A model generated the notes under the pieces. It was given only the letters and a program-made list of their open reading frames with translations, ran no database searches and was not told the DNA's origin. Below, piece after piece: positions 36,116 to 45,392 of a stretch of DNA of 64,000 nucleotides. A program made the translations under genes and the position numbers. The DNA comes from Gammaproteobacteria bacterium (GTDB lineage: Bacteria > Pseudomonadota > Gammaproteobacteria > Steroidobacterales > JABDKV01), in assembly GCA_029862165.1 (NCBI GenBank), contig JAOTXU010000003.1:124001-188000 (forward strand), written 5' to 3'. How positions within the stretch are numbered: the first letter of the stretch is position 1; every line of letters starts with the position of its first letter.

Positions 36116-37197
36116 ATTTTCTCACAAACAAACGCATTTTTATCACCGGCTGCTGTGGGACGGTCGGCGCGGAGCTATTGTCGCGTCTGAACTCGGACGA
36201 GTTTCAGCCCCTTGAGATCGTCGGTCTGGATAACTATGAGAGTGGGCTGTTTTACCTGGAACAACGATACGTCGGTACCCCAAACACAAGCTTCTTTTTG
36301 GGCGACGTGCGCGACTATCAGGCTCTTAATCGCCTCATGCGCAACATTGACGTGGTTTTTCATACCGCAGCCCTGAAGCACGTTTCATTATGCGAGCGCG
36401 CGCCGTTTGACGCTGTGCAGTCTAATATTCAAGGCGTTCAGAATGTTGCGCAGGCCGCGGCCGCCAATGGCGTCGAGTGCGTGTTGTTCACCAGCTCCGA
36501 CAAGGCGGTGAACCCAACCAATGTTATGGGAACCTCGAAATTGATGGGCGAGCGGCTGATTACGGCTGCGAATAACACCAGGCGCGGTAGCGGCCCGGTT
36601 CTGGGTTCTACGCGTTTTGGAAACGTTCTGGGTTCGAGTGGATCTGTCGTGCCGGTATTCCGGCGGCAGATTGCGGCGGGTGGGCCGGTCACGCTGACCG
36701 ATCCGCGTATGACACGCTTTGTAATGACCATCGGCCAGGCGGCAAGCCTCGTTCTGGAATCGGCAGAATTGGTCCGCGGCGGTGAAGTTTTTATTACCAA
36801 GATGCCCGTGATTCGGATCGAGGACCTCGCGCGGGTCATGATCCGTGAATTGGCGCCGATCTATGGTCACGATCCTGCGAAGATCGAGACTGAAATCATT
36901 GGCACCAAGCCGGGGGAGAAACTATACGAGGAGCTGATGAGCGAGGAAGAGACTCGCCGTGCGATGGAGTTGGAGAACTATTTCGCGGTGTTGCCTGCTT
37001 ATCGCGGTATCTACCAAAAGATCGATTACAGTTATGACGGTGTAGTGAGAGACACGGTCAGCAAACCCTACAATTCGAGTGCCGAAACGCCGATGAGCGA
37101 GGAAGAACTGACGCGCTTCATGCACGATAGCGCGCTACTCGATGATGGCGACGGTGACCGTCAGTTGCCGCCCAAGCGCTTCTGGCCGGGCGACTGA
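36112..37197 (+). CDS. CapD/FlaA1-like NDP-sugar 4,6-dehydratase
   Basis: A 361-residue soluble extended SDR. The NAD site is TGCCGTVG (Gly13, 16 and 19). The active-site block TSSDKAVNPTNVMGTSK (127-143) has Met139 where most SDRs have Tyr, as in CapD/WbpM-type dehydratases, with Lys143 retained. Such enzymes make 4-keto-6-deoxy UDP-GlcNAc as the first step to rare amino sugars. The C-terminal part contains EIIGTKPGEKLYEELMSEEE, typical of the family. It overlaps cysH by ATGA and ends 16 bases before the sulfoquinovose synthase, so expression is coupled. The exact substrate is not proven. Confidence 0.87.
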   Translation: MNFLTNKRIFITGCCGTVGAELLSRLNSDEFQPLEIVGLDNYESGLFYLEQRYVGTPNTSFFLGDVRDYQALNRLMRNIDVVFHTAALKHVSLCERAPFDAVQSNIQGVQNVAQAAAANGVECVLFTSSDKAVNPTNVMGTSKLMGERLITAANNTRRGSGPVLGSTRFGNVLGSSGSVVPVFRRQIAAGGPVTLTDPRMTRFVMTIGQAASLVLESAELVRGGEVFITKMPVIRIEDLARVMIRELAPIYGHDPAKIETEIIGTKPGEKLYEELMSEEETRRAMELENYFAVLPAYRGIYQKIDYSYDGVVRDTVSKPYNSSAETPMSEEELTRFMHDSALLDDGDGDRQLPPKRFWPGD

Positions 37198-37213
37198 CCA
37201 ACGAACCGGGCCG

Positions 37214-38371
37214 ATGAAGATACTGATACTAGGCGGCGATGGTTACCTCGGTTGGCCGACCGCGATGAACCTTAGTGCTCACGGGCACGAGGTGGCGGTG
37301 CTGGATAATTACTTGCGCCGCAAGTTAGCGACCGAAGAAGAGTCAGGACCGCTATATGATTTGCCGGAGCTGGCCGAGCGTTGCCGGTTGTGGCAAGCGC
37401 ATTCCGGAAAAGAGATTACTTCGTACATTGGCGATCTCTGCGATTGGGATTTTGTTGCAGGCGTATTCCAGACGTTCACGCCCGAAGCGGTCGTGCACTA
37501 TGCTGAGCAACCTTCGGCGCCTTACTCAATGTTACGCCGTAGTGCGGCGACTTTGACAATCAACAATAATCTTTTAGCCACCGCCAATACGATCTTCGCG
37601 GTACGCGCGTTTTGCCCCGATGCCCATATAGTGAAGTTGGGGACAATGGGCGAGTACGGAACGCCAAACATCGACATCGAGGAAGGCTGGCTGGATGTCG
37701 AGCACAAGGGTCGCAAGCATAAATTCCTCTACCCGCGGCAGGCAGGCAGCCTTTATCACACGACCAAAGTGATGGACACAGATTTGCTGTGGTTTTATGT
37801 GCGGATGTGGGACTTGAGGGTTACGGATCTCATGCAAGGACCGGTCTACGGAATGATGACCGATGAAAACGAGGGACAACCGGATCTTTATCCGCACTTT
37901 GCCTATGACGAGATATTTGGAACGGTACTGAACCGTTTCGTCGTACAGGCAGTGGCGAATTACCCGCTTACCGTCTATGGGAAAGGCGGACAGACTCGTG
38001 GATATCTGAATATCAAAGACACGCTGAACTGCATCCGGCTTTCAGTCGAAACCCCGGCAGACGCCGGCGAGCTGCGGATCTTTAATCAGTTTGTCGAGAC
38101 TTTCTCGGTCAACGACCTGGCGGGACGCGTGAAATCGGCCGGTGAGCAATTGGGGCTTGATGTGGAAATCAAAAGCATCGACAACCCGCGCAAAGAGATG
38201 GAAGAGCACTACTACAACCCGGCTCACACGGGCCTGCTCGATCTCGGGCTCGAGCCGCATTTTCTCACCGAGGAAGTGTTGCAGGGAATTTTTGCAGTCG
38301 TTCTGCAACACAAGGACCGAATTTCGGATGACTGTATTTTCCGTGGCGTGAAGTGGTCAAGAACTGGTTGA
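37214..38371 (+). CDS. sqdB: UDP-sulfoquinovose synthase (SQD1/SqdB type)
   Basis: A 385-residue extended SDR that resembles plant SQD1 over its whole length. Diagnostic blocks are GGDGYLGWPTA, HYAEQPSAPYSM, KLGTMGEYGTPNIDIEEG, VYGKGGQTRGYL and EHYYNPAHTGLLDLGLEPH. Catalytic Thr144, Met145, Tyr181 and Lys185 are in place. SQD1 converts UDP-glucose plus sulfite into UDP-sulfoquinovose. The adjacent cysH would supply sulfite. There is no photosynthesis or SQDG gene here; the surroundings are Wza/Wzb/Wzc and glycosyltransferases, so the product probably enters a surface polysaccharide or glycolipid. ATG 37214 gives the exact SQD1-like N terminus; an ORF start at 37142 would read into the preceding gene. 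Confidence 0.92.
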   Translation: MKILILGGDGYLGWPTAMNLSAHGHEVAVLDNYLRRKLATEEESGPLYDLPELAERCRLWQAHSGKEITSYIGDLCDWDFVAGVFQTFTPEAVVHYAEQPSAPYSMLRRSAATLTINNNLLATANTIFAVRAFCPDAHIVKLGTMGEYGTPNIDIEEGWLDVEHKGRKHKFLYPRQAGSLYHTTKVMDTDLLWFYVRMWDLRVTDLMQGPVYGMMTDENEGQPDLYPHFAYDEIFGTVLNRFVVQAVANYPLTVYGKGGQTRGYLNIKDTLNCIRLSVETPADAGELRIFNQFVETFSVNDLAGRVKSAGEQLGLDVEIKSIDNPRKEMEEHYYNPAHTGLLDLGLEPHFLTEEVLQGIFAVVLQHKDRISDDCIFRGVKWSRTG

Positions 38372-39327
38372 TCACCGGCGGTTGCGGGTTCATCGGTTTG
38401 AACCTAGTGCGGCGGCTCATAAAAGAGCCGGACGTGCGGGTGCGCGTGCTTGACAACCTCTCGGTTGGGACCGCCGACGATTTACGACGGGTCAGCGAAT
38501 TTCGTGAGTTGCCTGTTGCGCAGTCGCCTTTTGGCGACGGTGTGGCGCTGATGGTGGGGGATATTCTCGACGATAACGTCGTTGAGGCCGCCAGCGAGGG
38601 TGCAGACGTTGTCGTGCATTTGGCTGCCAATACCGGAGTCGGTCCCTCAGTAGAGGATCCACGTGCCGACTGCCGGACGAATGTCACTGGGACTCTCAAT
38701 ACTTTGGACGCGGCCCGGCACGCTGGTGTGACACGTTTCGTGTTTGCTTCCAGTGGTGCACCAGTTGGTGAATGCGAGCCACCGATACACGAGGAAATGG
38801 TGCCGCATCCAGTCTCGCCCTACGGCGCCAGCAAACTGGCCGGCGAGGCGTATTGCTCGGCCTACTTTCGTACTTTTGGGCTCGAAACCGTGGCGCTGCG
38901 ATTTGGTAACGTTTACGGGCCGTATTCGGGCAAAAAGTCGAGCGTAGTTGCCAAGTTCATCCGGCAGGTCGAATCGGGCGAGACACTGGAAATCTACGGT
39001 GACGGTAAGCAGACGCGCGACTTCATTTTCGTGGAAGACATCGTCGATGCAATCGTACTCGCGGTGCGATGCGACGATATCGGCGGTGAGATATTTCAGA
39101 TTGCCACCAACCGCGAATCGACTATTCTGGAACTGATCGATCAATTATTGCCCATCATGCGTGACGCCGGTTTCGGCGATGTAAAAATCGAGCATGGACA
39201 GCAGCGGCCTGGCGACGTGCGTCGTAATTTCAGCGATACGACGAAGGCACGGGAACAACTCGGTTGGCAATCGGAGACGCTGTTGGCAACGGGCCTGCGT
39301 CGCACCGTGGATTGGTTTGTCGGCTAA
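38353..39327 (+). CDS. NAD-dependent sugar epimerase/dehydratase (GalE-like SDR)
   Basis: A 324-residue extended SDR with nucleotide site TGGCGFIG, catalytic Tyr and Lys in YGASK, and [11 protein letters not shown] and [19 protein letters not shown] blocks typical of UDP-glucose 4-epimerase and related enzymes. The substrate could be UDP-glucose or a derivative from the neighbouring enzymes. The start is GTG 38353, overlapping the sulfoquinovose synthase by 19 bases, so it is the last gene of that coupled run. The stop overlaps the convergent ilvD stop by 4 bases. Confidence 0.86.
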   Translation: MVKNWLITGGCGFIGLNLVRRLIKEPDVRVRVLDNLSVGTADDLRRVSEFRELPVAQSPFGDGVALMVGDILDDNVVEAASEGADVVVHLAANTGVGPSVEDPRADCRTNVTGTLNTLDAARHAGVTRFVFASSGAPVGECEPPIHEEMVPHPVSPYGASKLAGEAYCSAYFRTFGLETVALRFGNVYGPYSGKKSSVVAKFIRQVESGETLEIYGDGKQTRDFIFVEDIVDAIVLAVRCDDIGGEIFQIATNRESTILELIDQLLPIMRDAGFGDVKIEHGQQRPGDVRRNFSDTTKAREQLGWQSETLLATGLRRTVDWFVG

Positions 39328-40991
39328 ATGTCGGTTAGCGCACCGGTCGAAGCACTGCCGACGAGTCTCGCGTATTTTCCCAGCACACCGCGGCGTTCCA
39401 GCGCCGGTGCCGTCCAGGCTGCGCGTCGTACTGCGAGTAATTGTTCAGAAATATCGAGGGTAATTGTTCGGGCTACCGCATCGATAGTGATCTGGTCGCC
39501 ATTTTCGACCAGCGCCAACGGGCCACCGACCGCTGCCTCGGGCGCAACATGACCGACGACAAATCCGTGACTTCCACCTGAAAAACGTCCGTCAGTAATC
39601 AACGCAACCGAATCGCCCAAACCCTTGCCAACGAGAGCGGAGGTCGGGCTGAGCATTTCTCGCATACCCGGTCCGCCTTTGGGGCCTTCATGACGAATTA
39701 CGACAACGTCGCCCGCGACGACCGTCCCGTCGAGTATGGCCGACAGGGCCGACTCCTCGGACTCAAACACGCGTGCCGAACCGGTGAATTGCACTCCCTC
39801 TTTGCCGGTTATCTTTGCGACCGCGCCCTCGGGTGCCAGGTTGCCGTAGAGAATGATCAGATGGCTGTCTTTTTTTATCGGATTGGAAAGAGGCCGGATT
39901 ATTTCCTGGCCATCGGGATAGGGCGCCGTGTCGCGTAAGTCTTCGGCGAGTGTATTGCCGGTCACAGTGAGACAGTCGCCATGCAAGAGACCAGCATCGA
40001 GCAGGGTTTTCATCAATGGCCGAATTCCGCCGATTGCGATCAATTCCGACATCAGGAAACGCCCACTCGGTTTGAGATCGGCCAGTACCGGCACACGGCG
40101 GCCAATTCGCGTGAAGTCATCCAGACTCAGTTCGACACCACCCGATGCGGCCATAGCCAGCAAATGTAGCACTGCGTTTGTCGAGCCACCGAGCGCAATC
40201 ACAACAGTAATCGCGTTCTCATAAGACTCCCGGCTAAGAATCTTTGACGGCCGGATATCGTTTTCGAGCAAATGACAGATCGCCGCGCCGGCGCGCTGGC
40301 AGTCATCTGTCTTGTTGGACGAAACCGCTTCCTGGGCCGAACTGTTCGGCAGGCTCAGACCCAATGCCTCGATGGCCGACGCCATAGTGTTAGCCGTATA
40401 CATGCCACCACATGAGCCGGGGCCTGGAATAGCGGTTCTCTCGACTTCGGTGAGCTGCGCATCGGAGACCTTTCCGCCGGCATGTCCGCCGACAGCCTCG
40501 AATACAGAAACGATGTCCCGCTGACCGGCACCGGGCCGAATCGTGCCTCCATATATAAAGATGGCCGGCCGGTCCAGCCGCGCCATGGCCATGACGCAGG
40601 CTGGCATGTTCTTGTCACAGCCACCGATTGCGATGATGCCGTCGAAGCCTTCGGCCGCGGCCACCGTCTCGATCGAATCGGCGATCACTTCGCGTGACAC
40701 CAGTGAATAACGCATCCCCGGCGTGCCCATAGAGATTCCATCGGACACCGTTATTGTGTTAAAAATCAGGCTCTTGCCACCAGCGGTGTCGACCGATTCG
40801 GCTGCCACCCGGGCCAGTCCGTCGATATGCATGTTGCAGGGCGTGACCATGCTCCAGGTTGATGCAATACCGACCTGTGGCCGGCTGAAATCGTCATCGC
40901 TAAAGCCCACCGCTCGTAGCATCGAGCGGCTCGGGGCCCGGTCGAGGCCATCGACGACGACCCGGGAATATTTGCGTTTATCTGCTGCCAT
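39324..40991 (-). CDS. ilvD: Dihydroxy-acid dehydratase
   Basis: A 555-residue IlvD/Edd family enzyme that dehydrates 2,3-dihydroxyisovalerate and dihydroxy-methylvalerate to keto acids, the third step of valine and isoleucine synthesis. Cluster ligands are visible in [13 protein letters not shown] and [15 protein letters not shown], and the C-terminal [15 protein letters not shown] is characteristic. It is transcribed away from the ilvC superoperon; the 144 bases between the ATG and the ilv leader ATG must hold both promoters. Its 5' region shows no leader peptide like that of ilvC. Confidence 0.95.
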   Translation of the reverse strand: MAADKRKYSRVVVDGLDRAPSRSMLRAVGFSDDDFSRPQVGIASTWSMVTPCNMHIDGLARVAAESVDTAGGKSLIFNTITVSDGISMGTPGMRYSLVSREVIADSIETVAAAEGFDGIIAIGGCDKNMPACVMAMARLDRPAIFIYGGTIRPGAGQRDIVSVFEAVGGHAGGKVSDAQLTEVERTAIPGPGSCGGMYTANTMASAIEALGLSLPNSSAQEAVSSNKTDDCQRAGAAICHLLENDIRPSKILSRESYENAITVVIALGGSTNAVLHLLAMAASGGVELSLDDFTRIGRRVPVLADLKPSGRFLMSELIAIGGIRPLMKTLLDAGLLHGDCLTVTGNTLAEDLRDTAPYPDGQEIIRPLSNPIKKDSHLIILYGNLAPEGAVAKITGKEGVQFTGSARVFESEESALSAILDGTVVAGDVVVIRHEGPKGGPGMREMLSPTSALVGKGLGDSVALITDGRFSGGSHGFVVGHVAPEAAVGGPLALVENGDQITIDAVARTITLDISEQLLAVRRAAWTAPALERRGVLGKYARLVGSASTGALTDI

Positions 40992-41077
40992 TAAACTTAA
41001 AGTGATACATATGCCAAAGATAAACTATCAATTGTGTAACCCCAGCGATCGATATCCTCAAGACGTTACTCAGGTTG

Positions 41078-41106
41078 TTGACAAGTTGTCCGATAGTTGA
41101 TTACAT
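41078..41106 (+). promoter_or_regulatory. Predicted sigma-70 promoter of the ilv-leu superoperon
   Basis: A consensus -35 TTGACA (41078-41083), a 17-base spacer and a weaker -10 TTACAT (41101-41106) place the transcript start near 41113, about 22 bases before the leader ATG. This fits a short attenuator leader. Confidence 0.65.
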
Positions 41107-41134
41107 CATCAGTAATTGCGGATAGCCAGTTGAA

Positions 41135-41269
41135 ATGAAAGTACAAGCCCACATCGCAAAGCTCGAAACCGACCCGGTCGAAATAGACCGAGTGGTCGCG
41201 CTGTCCGTTATTCTGCTTAGCCTAGTAGTCGTAGTCCTTATTAGCATGAGGAGCGGGATTCTGAGCTAA
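41135..41269 (+). CDS. ilv leader peptide (Val/Leu/Ile-rich)
   Basis: A 44-codon ORF. Residues 20-36 contain 14 branched-chain residues out of 17, including four consecutive Val codons (GTA GTC GTA GTC) then CTT ATT. Its stop (41267-41269) lies just after a sequence able to form an antiterminator and 22 bases before a terminator stem. This is the layout of ribosome-mediated attenuation in enteric ilv operons: starvation stalls the ribosome on these codons and favours read-through into ilvC. A single-helix membrane protein is the alternative reading. The ribosome site is weak. Confidence 0.78.
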   Translation: MKVQAHIAKLETDPVEIDRVVALSVILLSLVVVVLISMRSGILS

Positions 41270-41297
41270 AGCAAGCCACCAAGAACATCAGAAACCT
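41255..41297 (+). promoter_or_regulatory. Predicted antiterminator of the ilv attenuator
   Basis: GGGATTCTGA (41255-41264) can pair with TCAGAAACCT (41288-41297): nine pairs (one G-U) and one A-A mismatch. The second arm overlaps the terminator 5' arm, so both hairpins cannot coexist. The first arm lies within the last codons of the leader, where a ribosome finishing translation would cover it. Confidence 0.7.
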
Positions 41298-41328
41298 CGC
41301 ACCGCCAAACGGATGCGGGGTTTTTTTT
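41292..41328 (+). terminator. Attenuator terminator upstream of ilvC
   Basis: Stem AAACCTCGCA / TGCGGGGTTT (one G-U) with an inner CCG/CGG, followed by an uninterrupted T-run (41321-41328). It lies 32 bases before the ilvC ATG, inside the leader. Confidence 0.9.
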
Positions 41329-41359
41329 AACCTACATACTTGAGATTGAGGTCGTGACA

Positions 41360-42364
41360 ATGAAACTCTACGTTGAAGATGACGTTAAAAGCAGCACGCT
41401 GGAAGGTGCACGAATCGCCGTACTCGGTTACGGCAGCCAGGGTCGTGCTCACGCGCTGAATCTCAAAGACAGTGGCCACAATGTTGTCGTCGGTCTGCGC
41501 CCTGATGGCGAGAGCTGGGCGAAGGCACAAGCCGACGGTTTGGACGTCGCCGCGCCGGAAGCCGCAGCAAAAGACGCTGACCTGATTGCTTTTCTGGTGC
41601 CGGACATGGCGCAAGCGGCGGTATATGAGCAAGTTCGCGATCAAATCAAACCGGGCGCTGCATTGTTATTCGCCCATGGGTTCAATATTCACTACGGCCA
41701 GATCGCCGCGCCGGCGGAGCTTGACGTGATTCTGGTTGCCCCAAAAGGCCCGGGCGATCTCGTGCGTCGTCAGTATGAGCAGGACCGCGGCGTGCCGTGT
41801 CTGTTCGCGATCGAGAAAGATGCCAGCGGCCAGGCGCGCGATCGCGCTCTGGAGTATGCGCATGGCATCGGCGGCACTCGCGCCGGTGTGCTTGAAACGA
41901 CGTTTGCCGAAGAGACCGAAACCGATTTGTTCGGTGAGCAGGCAGTGCTGTGCGGTGGCGCGACCGAACTGGTGTTGCAAGGCTTCGACACCCTCACCGA
42001 AGCCGGATACCAGCCCGAGGTGGCCTATTTCGAGTGCATGCACGAACTCAAGCTGATCGTCGACCTGCTTTACGAAGGCGGACTGGCCAAGATGCATGAG
42101 TTTGTCAGTGAGACTGCGAAGTACGGCGATCTGACCCGTGGCCCAAGGGTGATCGACGATCATACGCGCGAGCGGATGCGTGAAGTGCTGGGCGAGATTC
42201 GCGACGGCACGTTCGCTCGTGAATGGATCCAGGAGAACGCAGACGGTCGAAAAGAGTATCAACGCTTGATGGACAAGGACCTCGCACACCCTGTGGAGAA
42301 AGTCGGGCGCCAGTTGCGGGAATGCATGTCCTGGCTTAAAGCAAAGAGGGCGCGTGCCGCTTAA
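41360..42364 (+). CDS. ilvC: Ketol-acid reductoisomerase, class I
   Basis: A 334-residue short-form KARI. The NADPH site is [17 protein letters not shown]; the metal-binding C-terminal knot shows [18 protein letters not shown] and later [12 protein letters not shown]. It converts 2-acetolactate and aceto-hydroxybutyrate to dihydroxy acids. ATG 41360 lies 8 bases after GAGG; the GTG at 41354 is too close. It is the first structural gene after the attenuator and is followed after 11 bases by ilvG. The enzyme is cytoplasmic. Confidence 0.96.
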   Translation: MKLYVEDDVKSSTLEGARIAVLGYGSQGRAHALNLKDSGHNVVVGLRPDGESWAKAQADGLDVAAPEAAAKDADLIAFLVPDMAQAAVYEQVRDQIKPGAALLFAHGFNIHYGQIAAPAELDVILVAPKGPGDLVRRQYEQDRGVPCLFAIEKDASGQARDRALEYAHGIGGTRAGVLETTFAEETETDLFGEQAVLCGGATELVLQGFDTLTEAGYQPEVAYFECMHELKLIVDLLYEGGLAKMHEFVSETAKYGDLTRGPRVIDDHTRERMREVLGEIRDGTFAREWIQENADGRKEYQRLMDKDLAHPVEKVGRQLRECMSWLKAKRARAA

Positions 42365-42375
42365 GGCTCGCAATC

Positions 42376-44022
42376 GTGAATGGCGCACAATTAATCGTTG
42401 CCTGCCTCGAAACCGAGGGTACCGAGATAGTTTTCGGCTATCCGGGTGGGGCGATCATGCCCGTGTACGACGCGCTGTATGACAGCTCGCTCAAGCATGT
42501 ACTGGTACGACATGAGCAGGGCGCTGCGTTGGCGGCCGATGGCTTTGCCCGCGCGACCGGCAAAGTCGGTGTCTGCATTGCCACCTCCGGACCCGGTGGT
42601 ACCAACCTGGTGACCGGCATCGCGAATGCATTTGCCGATTCCGTGCCGATGGTTGCGATTACCGGCCAGGTGGCCACACCGCTTATGGGCACTGACTCTT
42701 TTCAGGAAGTGGACATCTTCGGTATCACGATGCCGGTTGTTAAGCACAGTTTTCTGTTGCGTGACGTGGCTGACATACCGCGAGTCATGCGTGAAGCCTT
42801 CCGCATTGCGGCCGAAGGTCGCCCCGGTCCGGTGTTAATTGACGTACCAAAAGATGTTGCGGCTGCGCAAACAGATTTGCATCCATTGCTGGCCGGTCCG
42901 CAACAACAGGTTGCGGGTGCCGATGCCGCTTCGATCCGCAAGGCGGGAGAACTCGTGCGCGCAGCGCGGCGACCGGTGTTGTATGCAGGTGGCGGCATAG
43001 TCATAGCACAGGCCGTGGAGGCGTTTCGCCAGTACGTGGAATTGAGCGGCATCCCCGTCGTTACAACTTTGAAAGGATTGGGATCCGTGCCGACCCGACA
43101 CGAGCGGTGTCTCGGCATGCTGGGCATGCACGGCACGCGGGCGGCCAATCAGGCTGTGCAGGATGCCGATCTGCTGGTTTGCGTCGGGGCGCGTTTTGAT
43201 GATCGCGCGACCGGCAAGCTGGACGGGTTCGCGCCTAAGGCAAAGGTTTTGCATATGGATGCCGATCCCAGTGAGGTCGGCAAGTTGCGAGCTGCCGATG
43301 TCGGATTGCTCGGTGATCTGAGCAAGAATCTGGCGCAGTTGCCGGCGCCAGTCGACATTGAAGCCTGGCAGGCGCAGTGCGAGCGGGACAAAGTGGAACA
43401 TCAAAACCGTTATGACGCCCCAGGCACCGGTGTGTACGCGCCCGCTTTGTTGCGTCAGCTTTCGGAAGAAGCGGATGAGCGCCTGCTGCTGACCTGTGAT
43501 GTCGGTCAACACCAGATGTGGGTCGCACAGCACTGCGAGATTTCCAGTCCAGACCGGCATCTCACAAGTGGGGGACTGGGCACGATGGGTTTTGGCCTGC
43601 CGGCTGCGATCGGCGCACAACTGGGCACACCGGATGCCTGCGTCGTCTGCGTGACCGGCGATGGCTCGATCATGATGAATGTGCAGGAACTTGCAACGAT
43701 CAAGCGATACAACTTGCCGGTCAAGATCGTGCTGCTGGATAACTCCTGTCTCGGCATGGTGCGTCAATGGCAGGATTTGTTTTTTGACGGACGCCAGAGC
43801 GAAGTCGATTTGTCAGACAACCCGGATTTTGTACGGGTTGCCGAATCCTTTGGCATCCCGGCGTTTCGTGTCGACCGTCGCGACCAGGTCGACGACGCTA
43901 TTCAGACAATTCTCAATTCAGATGGACCTGTGCTTGCACATGTTCAGATCGATCCGGCAGCCAATGTCTGGCCGTTGGTTCCCCCAGGAATGACAAATTC
44001 CACAATGATGGATGAGGCTTAA
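42376..44022 (+). CDS. ilvG: Acetolactate synthase, large (catalytic) subunit
   Basis: A 548-residue ThDP enzyme. The catalytic Glu is in HEQGAALAADGFARATG. The FAD/pyruvate-oxidase-like middle domain is present, and the ThDP/Mg motif is GDGSIMMNVQELATIKRYNLPVKIVLLDN (in two parts). It condenses pyruvate with pyruvate or 2-oxobutyrate. Length and neighbourhood match the IlvG type with a short IlvM-like regulatory subunit next door. The start is GTG at 42376. The substrate 2-oxobutyrate comes from IlvA two genes downstream. Confidence 0.95.
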   Translation: MNGAQLIVACLETEGTEIVFGYPGGAIMPVYDALYDSSLKHVLVRHEQGAALAADGFARATGKVGVCIATSGPGGTNLVTGIANAFADSVPMVAITGQVATPLMGTDSFQEVDIFGITMPVVKHSFLLRDVADIPRVMREAFRIAAEGRPGPVLIDVPKDVAAAQTDLHPLLAGPQQQVAGADAASIRKAGELVRAARRPVLYAGGGIVIAQAVEAFRQYVELSGIPVVTTLKGLGSVPTRHERCLGMLGMHGTRAANQAVQDADLLVCVGARFDDRATGKLDGFAPKAKVLHMDADPSEVGKLRAADVGLLGDLSKNLAQLPAPVDIEAWQAQCERDKVEHQNRYDAPGTGVYAPALLRQLSEEADERLLLTCDVGQHQMWVAQHCEISSPDRHLTSGGLGTMGFGLPAAIGAQLGTPDACVVCVTGDGSIMMNVQELATIKRYNLPVKIVLLDNSCLGMVRQWQDLFFDGRQSEVDLSDNPDFVRVAESFGIPAFRVDRRDQVDDAIQTILNSDGPVLAHVQIDPAANVWPLVPPGMTNSTMMDEA

Positions 44023-44026
44023 AAAA

Positions 44027-44302
44027 ATGAAATACACACTCAGGCTTTCTGTACACACTGCCGAAGGCGCCATTATTCGAATTCTCGGGCTCGTCGAACG
44101 TCGCGGTTTTGCCCTTGCGCGCGTCGACACTACGAGCCCGGAAGACAACGGGCATCTCGATATGGAACTTGATGTCGTGTCCGCTGAGCGCTCGATAGAT
44201 GTACTCATGCGGCAACTGGACAAATTGTTTGACGTTAGCCACGTCTTGCATCTGCAGAGCGACACTCGCCGGCTTGTATTGAAAAAGGGTGAAGCATGTT
44301 AA
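44027..44302 (+). CDS. ilvM: Acetolactate synthase, small subunit (ACT domain)
   Basis: A 91-residue single ACT-domain protein: MKYTLRLSVHTAEGAIIRILGLVERRGF is the ACT beta-alpha-beta start (in the order seen). It resembles IlvM rather than the longer IlvH/IlvN type. It stabilises and modulates the large subunit. ATG 44027 lies 9 bases after GAGG; an ATG at 44012 is inside the ilvG end. The gene overlaps ilvA by 7 bases. Confidence 0.88.
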   Translation: MKYTLRLSVHTAEGAIIRILGLVERRGFALARVDTTSPEDNGHLDMELDVVSAERSIDVLMRQLDKLFDVSHVLHLQSDTRRLVLKKGEAC

Positions 44303-45375
44303 ATAGTGCCCAAGTAAAAGACCACGGACTTAGTGACGTAACCGGCCATCAGCCGGTTAGCCTGGATGATGTGTACGCGGCGCAAGAGGTCATCCGGGAA
44401 CGCCTTGCGCCAACCCCACTGATTACACACCCACTGTTGTCAAAGGCTTTGGGCTGCGAAGCACAGGTCAAACTGGAGAACACACACGAAATAGGTTCTT
44501 TCAAGATTCGCGGTGGTCTGAATCTGTTGGCAGTTATGCCGGCTATGGAACGTCGCCTCGGGCTGGTCACAGCCACGCGTGGTAATCACGGTCAGTCGCT
44601 GGCTTATGCAGCAAGAGCACACGAAGTGCCGTGCACGATTTTTGTTCCCGAAGGCAACAACGAGGACAAGACCGCGGCCATGACGGCGTTGGGCGCCCAG
44701 GTAGTCGTGGAAGGGCACGATTTTGATGCCGCCTGGGCAGCATCCGAACGCTTTGCGAAGGAAACGGGCGCACGTTCGGTACACCCGGCAAAAGAACCGG
44801 AACTCATCGCCGGTGTTGCAACTCTGGCACTGGAAATGCTGGAGCAGTCGGCGCAGTCTTTCGATACGGTTTTTGTGCCCGTCGGTGGTGGCAGTATCGC
44901 TTCCGGTACGGCTCTCGTATTTAAAACGCTGAGCTCGAAAACACGCATCATCGGTGTGCAGGCAGAAAACGCACCGGCACAATTCCATGCCTGGCAGACT
45001 GGCAAAAAACAGCCTTTCGTAGTTACCGAAACGGTCGCAGATGGTCTGGCTGTGCGAATCCCTGTCGATTTCACGATGGGTATCATGCGCAGCCTGGTCG
45101 ATGACATGCTGCTCGTATCCGAGGAAGAGATTTACGCAGCTATCCGCTGTTATGCCGCGACCGTACACCAGATGGCCGAAGGTGCCGGCGCCGTGTCACT
45201 GGCGGGGGCGATGCAGATGCGTGAGGATCTGGTTGGTCAGCGCGTCGGACTCGTATTGACCGGTGGCAACATCGAGGCGCACACGCTGATCGATGCATTG
45301 AGTGAGCGCGCACCGTCGTTCAGACCGCAGGCTATGCCGATGTATCCTATCGGCGAAATGGATTACGGCTACTAA
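44296..45375 (+). CDS. ilvA: Threonine dehydratase, short form without ACT domain
   Basis: A 359-residue fold type II PLP enzyme. The PLP lysine is in GSFKIRGGLN, and the phosphate-binding loop VPVGGGSIASGTAL is present. It deaminates threonine to 2-oxobutyrate for isoleucine synthesis. Biosynthetic IlvA proteins are about 510 residues with C-terminal ACT-like regulatory domains; this one ends after the catalytic domain and resembles TdcB or serine/threonine dehydratases. Its position between ilvM and leuA argues for a biosynthetic role. The first 20 residues are a non-conserved extension. Confidence 0.88.
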   Translation: MLNSAQVKDHGLSDVTGHQPVSLDDVYAAQEVIRERLAPTPLITHPLLSKALGCEAQVKLENTHEIGSFKIRGGLNLLAVMPAMERRLGLVTATRGNHGQSLAYAARAHEVPCTIFVPEGNNEDKTAAMTALGAQVVVEGHDFDAAWAASERFAKETGARSVHPAKEPELIAGVATLALEMLEQSAQSFDTVFVPVGGGSIASGTALVFKTLSSKTRIIGVQAENAPAQFHAWQTGKKQPFVVTETVADGLAVRIPVDFTMGIMRSLVDDMLLVSEEEIYAAIRCYAATVHQMAEGAGAVSLAGAMQMREDLVGQRVGLVLTGGNIEAHTLIDALSERAPSFRPQAMPMYPIGEMDYGY

Positions 45376-45392
45376 ATCAATCTGGAGTAATC

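Noticed and set aside
41135-41269. Small single-helix membrane protein
   Set aside because: Possible, but the branched-chain codon run, stop position and switchable hairpins before ilvC fit an attenuator leader better.
42835-43767. 310-codon minus-strand ORF opposite ilvG
   Set aside because: Antisense shadow of a well-conserved acetolactate synthase gene.
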